Shown: positions 10,857-20,807 of the stretch, one piece after another
Numbering within the stretch: the first letter of the stretch is position 1
How the letters are laid out: each line of letters opens with the position of its first letter
Source: Pyrenochaeta sp. MPI-SDFR-AT-0127
Lineage: Eukaryota > Ascomycota > Dothideomycetes > Pleosporales > Cucurbitariaceae
DNA: 64,000 nt
NCBI GenBank assembly: GCA_020747015.1
Contig: JAGTJM010000008.1
Span: 372,001-436,000, forward strand
Direction: 5' to 3'
Program-made: the position numbers and the translations under genes
The notes under the pieces: generated by a model
The model's input: the letters and a program-made list of their open reading frames with translations, nothing else
Told to the model about the DNA's origin: nothing
The model's database searches: none

Positions 10857-12594
10857 TTATACCTTCTCATGACCCTGATCGACGTGTTGATCCTGCTCCG
10901 CCATGGCCAAGCTGTGCTCTTTACTTGTAGTTGTCGCTGCTGCGGTTTGTCTGTCTCGTCTCGCTTCCGTACGGACGTGCATCCACACAAGCAACCCAGT
11001 CCAAATCGCCATGGCGATGCTGACCGCGATCATAGCCCACATGCCTCTCGTGAAGTATGGCGCAAAGTTTGCCCCATAAAATACAATACTCCACCACGCA
11101 TTAATTGCATTACTTCCCATATTCATAGATGCGATGACGACGGCTCGCAAACTATCCTCCTCATATCGAAGAACATCGTTTGCCCATGCAAAGAACGTGG
11201 CCTGACACGCGTATACACTTCCAGCCCAGTAGTACATTGCAAAATGGATAGACGTGTTCTGCGGGTATGCTAGGATCAGGGCGCTTGTGATGACACCAGT
11301 GATGCCGATCCAATAACCGACTGAAATAGATTAGAAAGAACCATAAGTGGGCGATGAATAAAAACATACCTAAATAACGCTTTCCTCCCATGAAGTCGGT
11401 TAAGGTAGCCCAAAATAACGTTGAGACAATACCAACGGCTGGCACTCCGGTCGGATAATTGTTAACCTGCGAGATTGTGTATTTGGTGGTTGGGTGGGAC
11501 TTCATGTACAGTTGTAGAAGCGCGTTGGTACTAAAGGATTCGGTTTCTCCTGCAAGGATCCAGAGCACAACAAAGAAGTACCAGTACCATGTGCTGAAGC
11601 AGTACTTCAAGAAGTTGCAGGATATTGGTGTTCGTTCAGAAACCTCTGGAACACGTGATATCGCCAACGCCTTTTCATCTGCAGAGAGATATGGGGCCTT
11701 AGTATTCCTTGGGGTATCAGGGAAAAGTAAAAAGCCGTAAACAGCCACGGGGAGTGTGATGATGCCATCAATAATGAAGAGCCATCTCCAACCAGAAAGG
11801 CCATTCAAGCCATCTGAGAATGCGAGCATGAAATTAAATTATGTCTCACATCAAGGTCGCAAATGAGCACTTACCCATGCTAGAATGGATGCCTGTTTGG
11901 ATGAACTGAAACAGTAGGCACATGGTCAGCATCTGTCCTACATGCTGTCCATTCGAAGCTTTCACTTACACCACCAATCATTGTCCCGGCGAGTCCAGAT
12001 GCTGTGAAGATGCCAGATCGTTTTCCGAGTTCTCTCTCCGTGTACCTGACAGAATAAAGGACGAGGTCAGTATACATCTTGCGAGGAGATGATGCGTCAG
12101 GTGTCTCACCATGAACCAAGAATGTAATGAGTTCCCACAAAGGTTGACGACTCAAAAAGGGCCTGAAAGAAACGGATGGCCATTATGTCTTGGGGCTTTT
12201 GAGCAGCAGCAGTGACCATAGTCAAGCATCCCCACGCTACCTATGAGCCATTAGCTTGAGTTGTCTGGAATCGAAGCTTCCTAAAGCCTACCATGCATGC
12301 CGGGAAGAAGAGCCTCGGCTTTACGTAGTATAGCGCAATGTTACAAGGTACTTGACCTATCGTGTAGCCAACGGTAAAGACGGTATTGATCTGATTCAAC
12401 TGGTTTCCTCGAAAATTCAACTCTTCTCGCATGCCTGACACGTACGCATTGTTGAGATTCGTTCGGTCCAAATAATTTAAGAAGTACATGAGACAACAAA
12501 ACGTGAGAATGAAGAAGTCGAGCTTTTGCACCAACTTTCGTTCTCCAGGGGCATTTTGGTCTCCCCGAAGGTACTGGATGAAGCGATTTGCCAT
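10857..12594 (-). CDS. MFS permease, anion:cation symporter family (Liz1/Dal5/Fen2-like)
   Basis: Six exons (12292-12594, 12110-12240, 11970-12045, 11875-11905, 11370-11813, 10857-11320) give 482 aa with about 12 TM helices. The family signature is clear: LDRTNLNNAYVSGM at the end of TM1, then QINTVFTVGYTIGQVPCNIA, RFFQALFESSTFVGTHYILG and YTERELGKRSGIFTASGLAG. This is the ACS branch that includes pantothenate (Liz1/Fen2), allantoate (Dal5) and vitamin H carriers. The substrate cannot be read from sequence; a carboxylate or amide-like nutrient is expected. The 31-nt fourth exon (FIQTGIHSSM) is small but in phase and conserved. Divergent from an amidase at 13327, which suggests a linked uptake/hydrolysis function (inference). 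Confidence 0.9.
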
Positions 12595-13326
12595 ATTGGC
12601 GATATCGTCTAGCAGGCTTGCTGATGGAGTATTTCCGTTCCCTTTCGATGGAGTTTGTGCCTAATTGAAGGCGTTTAAAAACAAGTCCTCAATATCTTTA
12701 CGAAAGGCAGAGATGGAGTCATTCAACGCCTGAGAGAAAAACCAGCGATTGCTGACTATACCGTACTGTATATATTCGAGGATTATCCACTTCAGAGTGG
12801 TTCATGGGATGTTGCGCGCTGCAGAGCAGAACGACTGGAGATCGAGCTTGAAGATGGTCGGTCACTTGAGTTCGACTCGAGCTCCTCATAGCGAGCGCCT
12901 TTATCGCGAAAATTCTTGATACGCAGATCGTCTGGAGATAGCTTTGACGGAAGTGAACTGCCGGTATCGGTATTCGTGGCGTTGCTTAAGATGGCAGGTC
13001 GTAGTAAAAATTATCCAAAGCTGGTTTAGATCAAGTTAATAAGGCATCCATTGACGTTGCATAGGTTCGGCTATCTTCGCGTGGCTCCATAACGTGCGGG
13101 GGGATTTTGGTCATCGACATGCCTAGGTACCTTCATGGACCGAACATGAGCCGAAAGGTGGGGAGACCTGGCGCCGAACGGAACGCTTGACAAAAGATGG
13201 CTTGAGGAAAGTTTACCTACATGTCGAATTTCCTGCTGAGGTCGTTCGATCAACCGCAGAGTGTCCTGAAGTAAATCGTCTATCGTTGCTCTCAATACAC
13301 CTGGTTACTGCTCAAGGTCTTGGACA
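12595..13326. promoter_or_regulatory. shared divergent promoter, permease / amidase, with four GATA-type sites
   Basis: 732 bp between the two ATGs. Four HGATAR-type sites (targets of AreA/NIT2 nitrogen regulators) are visible: TTATCG 12901, AGATAG 12936, CTATCT 13071 and CTATCG 13280. About two are expected by chance in this length, so nitrogen control is only suggested. A CCTAGGTACCT motif lies at 13122-13132. Confidence 0.4.
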
Positions 13327-15287
13327 ATGACGTCAGAACAAGATTGGGAGAAGATTAGCGCGGCAAAGCGCGCTGCACTCGCGGAATCCGTTCCGACCGA
13401 GTATCGCGTCCCGAAGGACCAACTGCCACCAGAGTCGCAACTCGACGTGACGGCCTGGCCCAGGGAATCTGGATGGTTCTCGCCCAAGGAGTTGGAGATT
13501 ACGGATAGTACTGCGTCGCACTTACTTCGGCAACTCGCGTCAAGGACATGGAGCTCAGAGGAAGTGACGAAAGCGTTCTGTAAACGCGCTGCTGCAGCCC
13601 ATCAATTGGTGAGGGACATACACCCTTGACAATATGATTGAGGCCCTGCTAATGTGTGAACAGACTAACTGTCTCACTGATGTGTTCTTTGAAGAGGCAA
13701 TAGAGAGTGCTAAATCCCTCGATGACCACCTTCAGCGAACGGGACAGGTTGTTGGACCGTTCCATGGCCTACCGATTTCCCTCAAGGATAACTTCAACGT
13801 CAAGGGAAAGGATAGCACAGTAGGGTTTACTTCCTTGGTCAACCAGCCTGCCGAGTACAACTCTACATTGGTGGATATACTGGAGAGGCTTGGAGCTGTA
13901 CGGTACTGCAAAACGAATGTACCAACGGCCATGATGATTGTACGTATCTCCACATTGAGTTGGGGGTGAAAGTACTCATGAGTTACAGGCTGAGTCTGTG
14001 AATAATACGTTCGGGCGTACCACCAATCCTCTGAACCGGAAGCTTACGTCGGGCGGGTCTTCGGGTGGTGAATCTGCTCTTATCGCTTTTGGAGGCAGCC
14101 CCTTGGGAGTTGGAACTGATATTGTTAGTTATTATGACCTTCCTTGCAACCATAACTCTGATTTGATACATAGGGCGGTAGCCTGCGGATTCCGGCAGCT
14201 TGCACAGGAATATTCACCCTCCGTCCATCCTTCGGTCGCTTCACCACACAACGGTGCAGATCTGGCCTAGCAGGCCAAGAGGCTATTCAGAGCGTCAACG
14301 GCCCCATGGGAAAAACACTTGAGGACATCACGATGTATTCAAAGGCGATTATAGATGCAAAGCCGTGGTTGGTAGATCCGAAGATGTTACCCATTCCATG
14401 GCGACATCTGGAACCCAAGAACAGGCTCAAGATAGCCGTGCTGTGGGATGACGGCATATGTTCACCAACGCCTCCAGTAAAGCGAGCGTTGCAAGAAACC
14501 GCGGAGAAGTTGAAGAAGGCTGGCCATGAAGTTATCGACTGGGACCCTAAGTTGCATGTCACAGCTTTGACCCTTCTGGTGAGATTGACTCTAATGGACC
14601 ACGAAGTTTGATGTTGACATTACAAGGGGAAACTATTTGTGGCAGACGGCGGTAAAAGTGTCGAAGCATTGCTTGGCCCAACGGGCGAGCCGTACCGACC
14701 AGAAATGCAGATGTATGCAGATGCCACAGAATTAGGTGTCCATGGTTTGTGGAAGCTGCAATTACAGAGATCCGAACTACAGCGACAATACCTCGAGCAA
14801 TGGATGTCCTATGATGGGCTTGATGCCATCCTGGGTGAGTCGATGCCTGCAATAATCATAATGTCGAAGTTAACATGATTAGCACCGACGACACCTTATG
14901 CAAGCGTGCCGCATGGCGAATTCAAGTACGTTGGGTATACTGGGGTATACAACATTGTTGATTACGCTGCTGTGTCCTTTCCAAGCGGCGTGTCTGTCGA
15001 TAAAACAAAGGACAAGCCGGCCGCGGATTATAAAGCCCAGAGTGAATACTGCCAGGCCGCTCGTGATAGCTGTGAGATTCTCTTGAATTTACATTGGATA
15101 TAGCAACTAACTTTGCTAGACGATCACGAGCTCGTACACGGCATGCCCGTGAGCCTACAGTCAGTTCATGTACTAGTGCACAATACAATGGTATGCTAAT
15201 ATTATTATCAGACTAGTTGCGCAGAGGCTTGAGGAGGAAAAGGTTCTTGCCATGACCGAAACCGTACTTCAAGCGATCAAGCTTTGA
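13327..15287 (+). CDS. amidase signature family hydrolase (fungal acetamidase-like)
   Basis: Hydrolyses an amide to carboxylate and ammonia. Eight exons (13327-13608, 13664-13939, 13989-14123, 14174-14578, 14627-14834, 14883-15071, 15120-15159, 15212-15287) splice to 536 aa. The Ser-cisSer-Lys triad is intact: Lys135 in PISLKDNFNVKG, cis-Ser about 210 in TSGGSSGGES, and nucleophile Ser234 in GGSLRIPAACTG. The C-terminal APTTPY and HGMPVSLQLV blocks are also present. Unspliced, the gene looks fragmented, but each break is a short intron with good ends, so it is not a pseudogene. Closest in type to fungal general amidases (amdS/GmdA-like); the substrate is unknown. Divergent from the ACS-family permease. 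Confidence 0.92.
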
Positions 15288-15790
15288 GACGAAGTGCATG
15301 TGTGAAATCAGCATCGCACTGTGCTATCTTGCATCACTAGGTTAGACTTTTGCCCTTATCGTGAGGTCCCGAAATAGTACGTGAAATCATATTGTTGTGT
15401 TCTTTTCTGCAACATGAAGTTCCAGTATAGAAAGTGAGGAAAGAGCAACCGATTCAAGGTCATCGCCACACACACGTCAATGTTGACCGTATCTCCATTC
15501 CGTCACAGGTACCACATACGCAGACGTCCTCTTTCACTATACTTTCCATCCTAATTCCGTCTACGACCAGCTTTCCCTACCTCGAGCCATTTCGATATAT
15601 TTCCCCCTGTGTATGGGTACCTGAAGCTGGTCGTTCCTAGACTCACCACATCTTCGTCTCTCATTGGGGGTGGACGACTCTCATTACCTCATATCCTGTT
15701 AGGACTCTCGAGCTCTCATTCGAATCACTATTTTCTAGCGCTACTTCCTCTTCCACGAGTCCTTGAATGTTGTTGTACCTTTAATCAGAA
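15288..15790. other. intergenic: CT-rich leader of the large MFS gene
   Basis: Bases 15480-15780 are pyrimidine-rich on the plus strand, typical of a fungal core promoter/5' leader. No gene. Confidence 0.45.
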
Positions 15791-18700
15791 ATGGCTGGGA
15801 GCATCAAGCCCGAAGCCAAGAAACCAGTCGAACGCTCAAAAACAGATAACTCTCCAGACAAGAAGGATCGTGCAACGCGAACAACAATAAAGAGACTTCC
15901 ATGGTTGGATGGAAAAGCCTCGCGAGCCGTGTCAACGATACCGCATGACGGCCGGAAGAGTGACATCCAAACTTCATCTCCAGCTACACCCCTTTCCAGT
16001 CGTAAGACTATCACGGCTGCCATACCCAAACGAGTTGCAACATCCACACCCACAGTTCGAATGAAGATCAAGGCCCCACCGGGGGAGCCTCAAGTCATAG
16101 CGGTAGCGGGTAGCAGTCCAGCGCCAGTTACGAGACATCGACTGCCTCAGTCCCAACGTCGGTCTCTTATACCAAAAGCTATGACGCCTTTGAGTGTATC
16201 AAATCGAGCATTTGCGTCGCGCGAGCAGCGAAAGCGACCTTCTATTGTGCAATATGACGATGATGAGCTCGAGGATAGTCCAATTTACGAGACACGTCCC
16301 CTTGCAGATAGCCTTGCACCTGTTCCAAACCACCTCGAACGATCGAAAACACTAGACTCGACACGCGTGCTTAAGAGCCGTAACATGCGATCAGTTGAGA
16401 GCCCAGCGTTCGTCACACGAGTCCAGATGTCTCCAAGGCATCCAGCAGCAGATCGAAGTGCGTTCAAACAGATTGGTGATCGAAGAGTCAGTAACGCAGT
16501 TGAGGAGCTGGAAGGCATGGTCCAAGAAGCTGTTGAGATGACTGATTGCGTTGATAGTCAAGGGAAAGTGACAGAAATCTACAACATCATCAAAGAAGCA
16601 AGAAACGCTGTCCAGGAAGCAACAGTTGACCATGTGACTCGACTTATGGCCACTGCGTCTCCTCTCGAGGCGTCTTCTGGTGACAGAGAGAATATGTCAG
16701 AATACTCTCCGCAGTCTGTAAATGGCCAATATCAAGCTAAAACGACTTTGCATCAGCCGAGAAGAAGTCCACCTCCACTACCCGTTGTTCCCCAGCCCAA
16801 CCTATTGAATGGTTCTGTTCCTGTATTGGACGCAAACCTGCAAAAGCATCCAGCCTCTGTGGACTGGGTCTATTCAAATCGAAATGATCATGGTTATTTA
16901 GCTTCCTCACCCTCGTTGAGCGACCATGAAGAAGGCTGGAGTCGCTCGAAATTCAGTACGCAAAGTGACTTGCTCCTTTCACCACAACCGGCTCAAACAA
17001 CTCCAAGAGATCATGTAGACTTTGTGCTCCGACCTCAGGCTCGAGAAGAACCTTACGATCACTCACGTCGGCGACTTACAGGCAAATCCGCCATTCATGT
17101 CCCTAGGCAACGTACCAAGCCTAAGCACCGACAGCACCTGTCTTCACATTCCAGTCAGATTGGCACATCGTTTGACGAGGAAGACGACCCAATAGAAGCT
17201 TATGGAAATAAGCTCAGCGTACGCGAGCAAGCTCATCACCATACATTCAGCCTTCGTAGAAGCCATCGCAGACAACCAGTCGCGAGAGATTGGTCGACGG
17301 GTAAGAAGCGCCTCACTGCGGTGATTGCATGCATCAACACTGCACTACTTGGCATCACCATTGGTGTCTATGCAGGGGAAGTTCCTCGCATCCAATACTT
17401 CCTAGCGGATGAGAGTCATATCGTTGTTATCGGCAACGCTGTGCTTTACTTCAGTCTCGCTATAACAACGTTCCTTGTCTGGCCGCTACCACTCCTCCAC
17501 GGGCGCAAACCGTACGTATTAGCAGCATTAGCTCTCGCACTTCCTCTACAATTTCCCCAAGCGATCGTGGTTAGTACCAAGCGGTCTCCCAATACTGCTA
17601 AGTTTCGGGCCGGTTTGCTCTGCTCTCGCGCAGCTCTGGGCCTTATCCTCGGCTTTGCGAATGTAAACTACATCACAGTGCTTCTTGACTTGTTTGGTGC
17701 ATCCCTACAAAGCAAGAACCCGCATCAAGAGTTTGTCGTTGCAAACGATATTCGACGACATGGCGGTGGAATGGGCATATGGCTCGGCATCTGGTCATGG
17801 TGCTGGATTGGATCACTTGCTGTCGGGTTCCAGATAGGCGCTGCTATTATAGAAAGTCTGACTCCAGACTGGGGGTTCTACATCGTCGTCATTATTCTTG
17901 CTGCTGCGCTGGTGTTAAACATCCTGGCCCCGGAAACGCGACGCGCGCCTTATCGAAAGTCAATCACGGAAGTTTACGACCGCGATGAGAATTACATTAC
18001 CCGTCGAGTCTCCCGCGGGGAAGTCAAACTCCACGTCTCGACAGAGGGCCCAAAATACTGGTTTGAAGAAGTATGGGCTGGAATGAAGCTCATGGTCATG
18101 ATGCTCTGCCAGCCTGGCTTTCTCGTACTCTCCCTCTATCTTGGCTGGATTTACGCGGAGATTGTGCTAGTCATTGTTTTGCTTGGTGCTCTCCTGTCGA
18201 AAGATTACAAATGGCAGCCTCGCTTCGTTGGAGCGGGTGTGATGTCAATTGCACTTGGTGCCTTCATCGCCATTCCTCTGACAAAAGCCGGCTTGTTCTC
18301 TCGCGAACGGAAGAGAGCATTTCGAACAGATAGCATGACGTTTCAAAAACAAGTAACATGGTCCTCGCATCTTGTTCGCCGCGCAATCTTCACCTTGACG
18401 CTCCCGCTCATGGGCCTCGCATACACAGTCTCTGCGGCGGGCGTGCCAAAACCATACATAGTACCAATCGTCTTCGCCGGTGCCGTAGGCTTTCTTAGCA
18501 TTCTCGCTATTGCCGAGTGTCATGGTTTAATAATGGAAACATTCGATACATGCGATTTGCAACCTGGCGTGAACACACGACATCGGCTTGAGTCCATGGC
18601 TGTTCAAGATCGCAGGCGTCGGACTAATTACAGTTCTTTCCCACGGATCACAGCTGGCATCTTTGCGTCTCAAACTCTTGCTTTCATTGGAGCTGGAGTA

Positions 18701-19090
18701 GCGACCATGGTCGGCGGCAGCATGACACGACGTCTTGGTGCGCAAGCTTCTACGGGCGTGACAGCAGGCATCCTTTTCGGCTTAACTATTCTTCTCATAG
18801 CTGTCCTGTGGCGCTTCAAGGAAGTTCAGGTTATCCCTAACTACACTTTTGGAACGCGGAGAGATACAGCTGCCTGGGATGATTTCAAGCATTTGGAGAA
18901 GATTGGTAGAGGCGCGGATTGGAAGGCTGTAGTTATTGGAAATCCAAGTGGCAAGATGCGCAAGATGAGTGTGCTTGAGCTGGGGAGTTTGTCGAGATGG
19001 ACGGAGATACGAAAGCTGAATTTTCTGCTGAAAGGGCCAAGGTTGGGTGAGGAGAAGCAGAAGAGAAGGAATTTCAGGGACAGTTTGTAG
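15791..19090 (+). CDS. very large MFS-like multipass transporter with ~500-residue cytosolic N-terminus
   Basis: A single 3.3-kb exon encodes 1099 aa. Residues 1 to about 500 are polar, Lys/Ser/Pro/Arg-rich and probably disordered, with one helical stretch around 235-290 (VEELEGMVQEAVEMTDCVDS). From about residue 508 (KKRLTAVIACINTALLGITI) there are roughly 12 hydrophobic helices in MFS-like arrangement, with a large polar loop between the halves (about 720-760). The motif following TM2-3 is WPLPLLHGRKPYVLA, matching the position of MFS motif A (GxLaDrxGrr) in degenerate form. A soluble tail of about 60 residues ends the protein. The substrate is unknown. The N-terminal length is roughly that of a whole normal MFS protein; no stop or splice signal separates the halves. 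Confidence 0.85.
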   Translation: MAGSIKPEAKKPVERSKTDNSPDKKDRATRTTIKRLPWLDGKASRAVSTIPHDGRKSDIQTSSPATPLSSRKTITAAIPKRVATSTPTVRMKIKAPPGEPQVIAVAGSSPAPVTRHRLPQSQRRSLIPKAMTPLSVSNRAFASREQRKRPSIVQYDDDELEDSPIYETRPLADSLAPVPNHLERSKTLDSTRVLKSRNMRSVESPAFVTRVQMSPRHPAADRSAFKQIGDRRVSNAVEELEGMVQEAVEMTDCVDSQGKVTEIYNIIKEARNAVQEATVDHVTRLMATASPLEASSGDRENMSEYSPQSVNGQYQAKTTLHQPRRSPPPLPVVPQPNLLNGSVPVLDANLQKHPASVDWVYSNRNDHGYLASSPSLSDHEEGWSRSKFSTQSDLLLSPQPAQTTPRDHVDFVLRPQAREEPYDHSRRRLTGKSAIHVPRQRTKPKHRQHLSSHSSQIGTSFDEEDDPIEAYGNKLSVREQAHHHTFSLRRSHRRQPVARDWSTGKKRLTAVIACINTALLGITIGVYAGEVPRIQYFLADESHIVVIGNAVLYFSLAITTFLVWPLPLLHGRKPYVLAALALALPLQFPQAIVVSTKRSPNTAKFRAGLLCSRAALGLILGFANVNYITVLLDLFGASLQSKNPHQEFVVANDIRRHGGGMGIWLGIWSWCWIGSLAVGFQIGAAIIESLTPDWGFYIVVIILAAALVLNILAPETRRAPYRKSITEVYDRDENYITRRVSRGEVKLHVSTEGPKYWFEEVWAGMKLMVMMLCQPGFLVLSLYLGWIYAEIVLVIVLLGALLSKDYKWQPRFVGAGVMSIALGAFIAIPLTKAGLFSRERKRAFRTDSMTFQKQVTWSSHLVRRAIFTLTLPLMGLAYTVSAAGVPKPYIVPIVFAGAVGFLSILAIAECHGLIMETFDTCDLQPGVNTRHRLESMAVQDRRRRTNYSSFPRITAGIFASQTLAFIGAGVATMVGGSMTRRLGAQASTGVTAGILFGLTILLIAVLWRFKEVQVIPNYTFGTRRDTAAWDDFKHLEKIGRGADWKAVVIGNPSGKMRKMSVLELGSLSRWTEIRKLNFLLKGPRLGEEKQKRRNFRDSL

Positions 19091-19427
19091 GCGCTGGCGA
19101 CTACAACGTTTCGACAGTTGGGCGGTGCTGGACCTAAGTTTGAGTTACAAGATAGGACTACGTAGAATGTCTGACTCTCTAGTACTACAAAGAAGAGAAA
19201 GGGGATTGATTATGGGCTTAATTCATGCTTTACATATTTTCACATGTTGAATATAAGGACGCTGTCACTGATGGTTGAATGAGACTCCCCTGATTCATCC
19301 GATCAAGCTCGGCGCACGGACGCCCGGAAAAATCGTCAACTCCCGGAGCTTACCAACACCTCTCACGATCAACGCCGACATCGACCCATCGCCGCGAGCC
19401 ATCTCCACTCCTTCAGTTCACATCACG
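19091..19427. other. intergenic: atp20 promoter
   Basis: 337 bp between the large MFS gene and atp20; no gene seen. An open frame through 19275-19427 into atp20 lacks support as coding. Confidence 0.45.
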
Positions 19428-20357
19428 ATGTCTCTCTCTGCGTCACGCGCCGTGCTGCGCCAATCGAGGTTCGCCGTCCGCCGCTCTGGCATTCGCAATG
19501 CCTCGTCGACATCCGAAGCCGCCGGCGCTGTGAAGGAAACCGCTGCCCAGGCCTCAAGCAAGGCATCAGAGGGCCTCACTAGAGTCACCAGCTCGGCAAG
19601 CTCTGCGGCGTCAAGTGTTGGCTCTGCCGCGAGCAATGCCGCGAACGCGACAACTGGACGGGTAGGAGGGTTGGTGGGACGCGTGCAAGGTTAGTAGAAC
19701 TCATCTGAAAAGGGCTGCGAAATGAGGGCAATTGAGTGTCGTGGAGCGGAATGGGAGCAAACGAGCTCGAGATCGGATGGATGGAGGTCAATGGCATACT
19801 TAGGGAGCTCTACGCAGCTATCTAGGTGTTATGTTGAGCGAGCTCCACGCCCCATGATGCTCCAAGACTAGAGGAACACAGAGACTCGCGCCATCAACTT
19901 AGTTTGACCCATATACTGACAGTACCACAGGATTGATTCCCCAGGTCGTCTACTACTCAAAAGTTACACTTGAGCTCGGCAAGCTCATTGCTCACCAGCG
20001 AAGCATGGCTCCACCGTAAGCTCCTCACCCACACAGCACACCACCTACATTTCCTCGAGAAGCAACTAACATTTCAACAGCTCTGTCCAGACAATTCAAG
20101 GCTACCTCCAGCCCGCCATCAACGCAGCCAAGAACCCAACCTCCCTCTTCAATCGCGTCGCGAGCGAAGCCAACCAGGCGGCACAAAAGGTCCAACAGGA
20201 ACCTGCCAACATCCTTTCTCAAGTCCGAAACTTGTCTCGTGATCAATGGCTGTCGGCTGGCGTAGTTGCGGCTGAGGTTATTGGGTTCTTTTCAGTTGGC
20301 GAGATCATCGGCAGGTTCAAGCTTGTTGGGTATAGGGCGAAGGAGCAGCACCACTAA
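19428..20357 (+). CDS. atp20: mitochondrial F1Fo-ATP synthase subunit g (Atp20)
   Basis: A small inner-membrane subunit that, with subunit e, makes the dimer interface of ATP synthase and shapes cristae. Exons 19428-19689, 19931-20015 and 20081-20357 give 207 aa. The N-terminus (MSLSASRAVLRQSRFAVRRS) is a classical mitochondrial presequence, Arg/Ser/Ala-rich without acids. An Ala/Ser/Thr-rich linker follows (residues 25-85). The conserved core starts at LIPQVVYYSKVTLELGKLIA, and a single C-terminal TM helix carries the glycine motif GFFSVGEIIGRF used for dimerisation. The first intron (241 nt) is longer than its neighbours. The Ala/Ser-rich linker makes the protein longer than yeast Atp20. 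Confidence 0.9.
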
Positions 20358-20807
20358 GCACGCTCCGCCACAAGCTGCGCAATGAAACGGGAGCATCATC
20401 ATAGCAATGGAGACGAAAATGAGCAGGGAAAGCAACACGAGGCGGAAAGGAGAGTGTGGAATGTAAGATTCGGATGGGAGCGAAGCTGGATAACCGTGCA
20501 TGCAATGCACACTGGAGGAACGGAACCCTGTATTATTGCACATACTCTGATTTAGATTTCCTTTCTCGTGTGCAACTACTGGCAATGCATTCTTTCGACC
20601 TTGACTGAGCGCTTAGCCAAGACGCATGGGATGACCGGCGGGTCGGCAAAGTGAAGTGCACGGGCCAGTAACTTTTTTCCAGTGCATCCTTGACCTTCTT
20701 TACCGCTGTGAAATTTGCAAACCGAACCTTTGAAAATGACGACTGCTGTGGTGAGGCAACTTTTTGTTTCTCTTTGAGAGAAAGTGATTGTTCACGCAAC
20801 AACGACC
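20358..20807. other. intergenic: rok1 promoter
   Basis: 450 bp between atp20 and the helicase ATG; no gene seen. Confidence 0.45.

Noticed and set aside
13327..15287. Amidase as a pseudogene with many frameshifts
   Set aside because: All seven breaks coincide with short GT-AG introns that restore the amidase motifs in phase.
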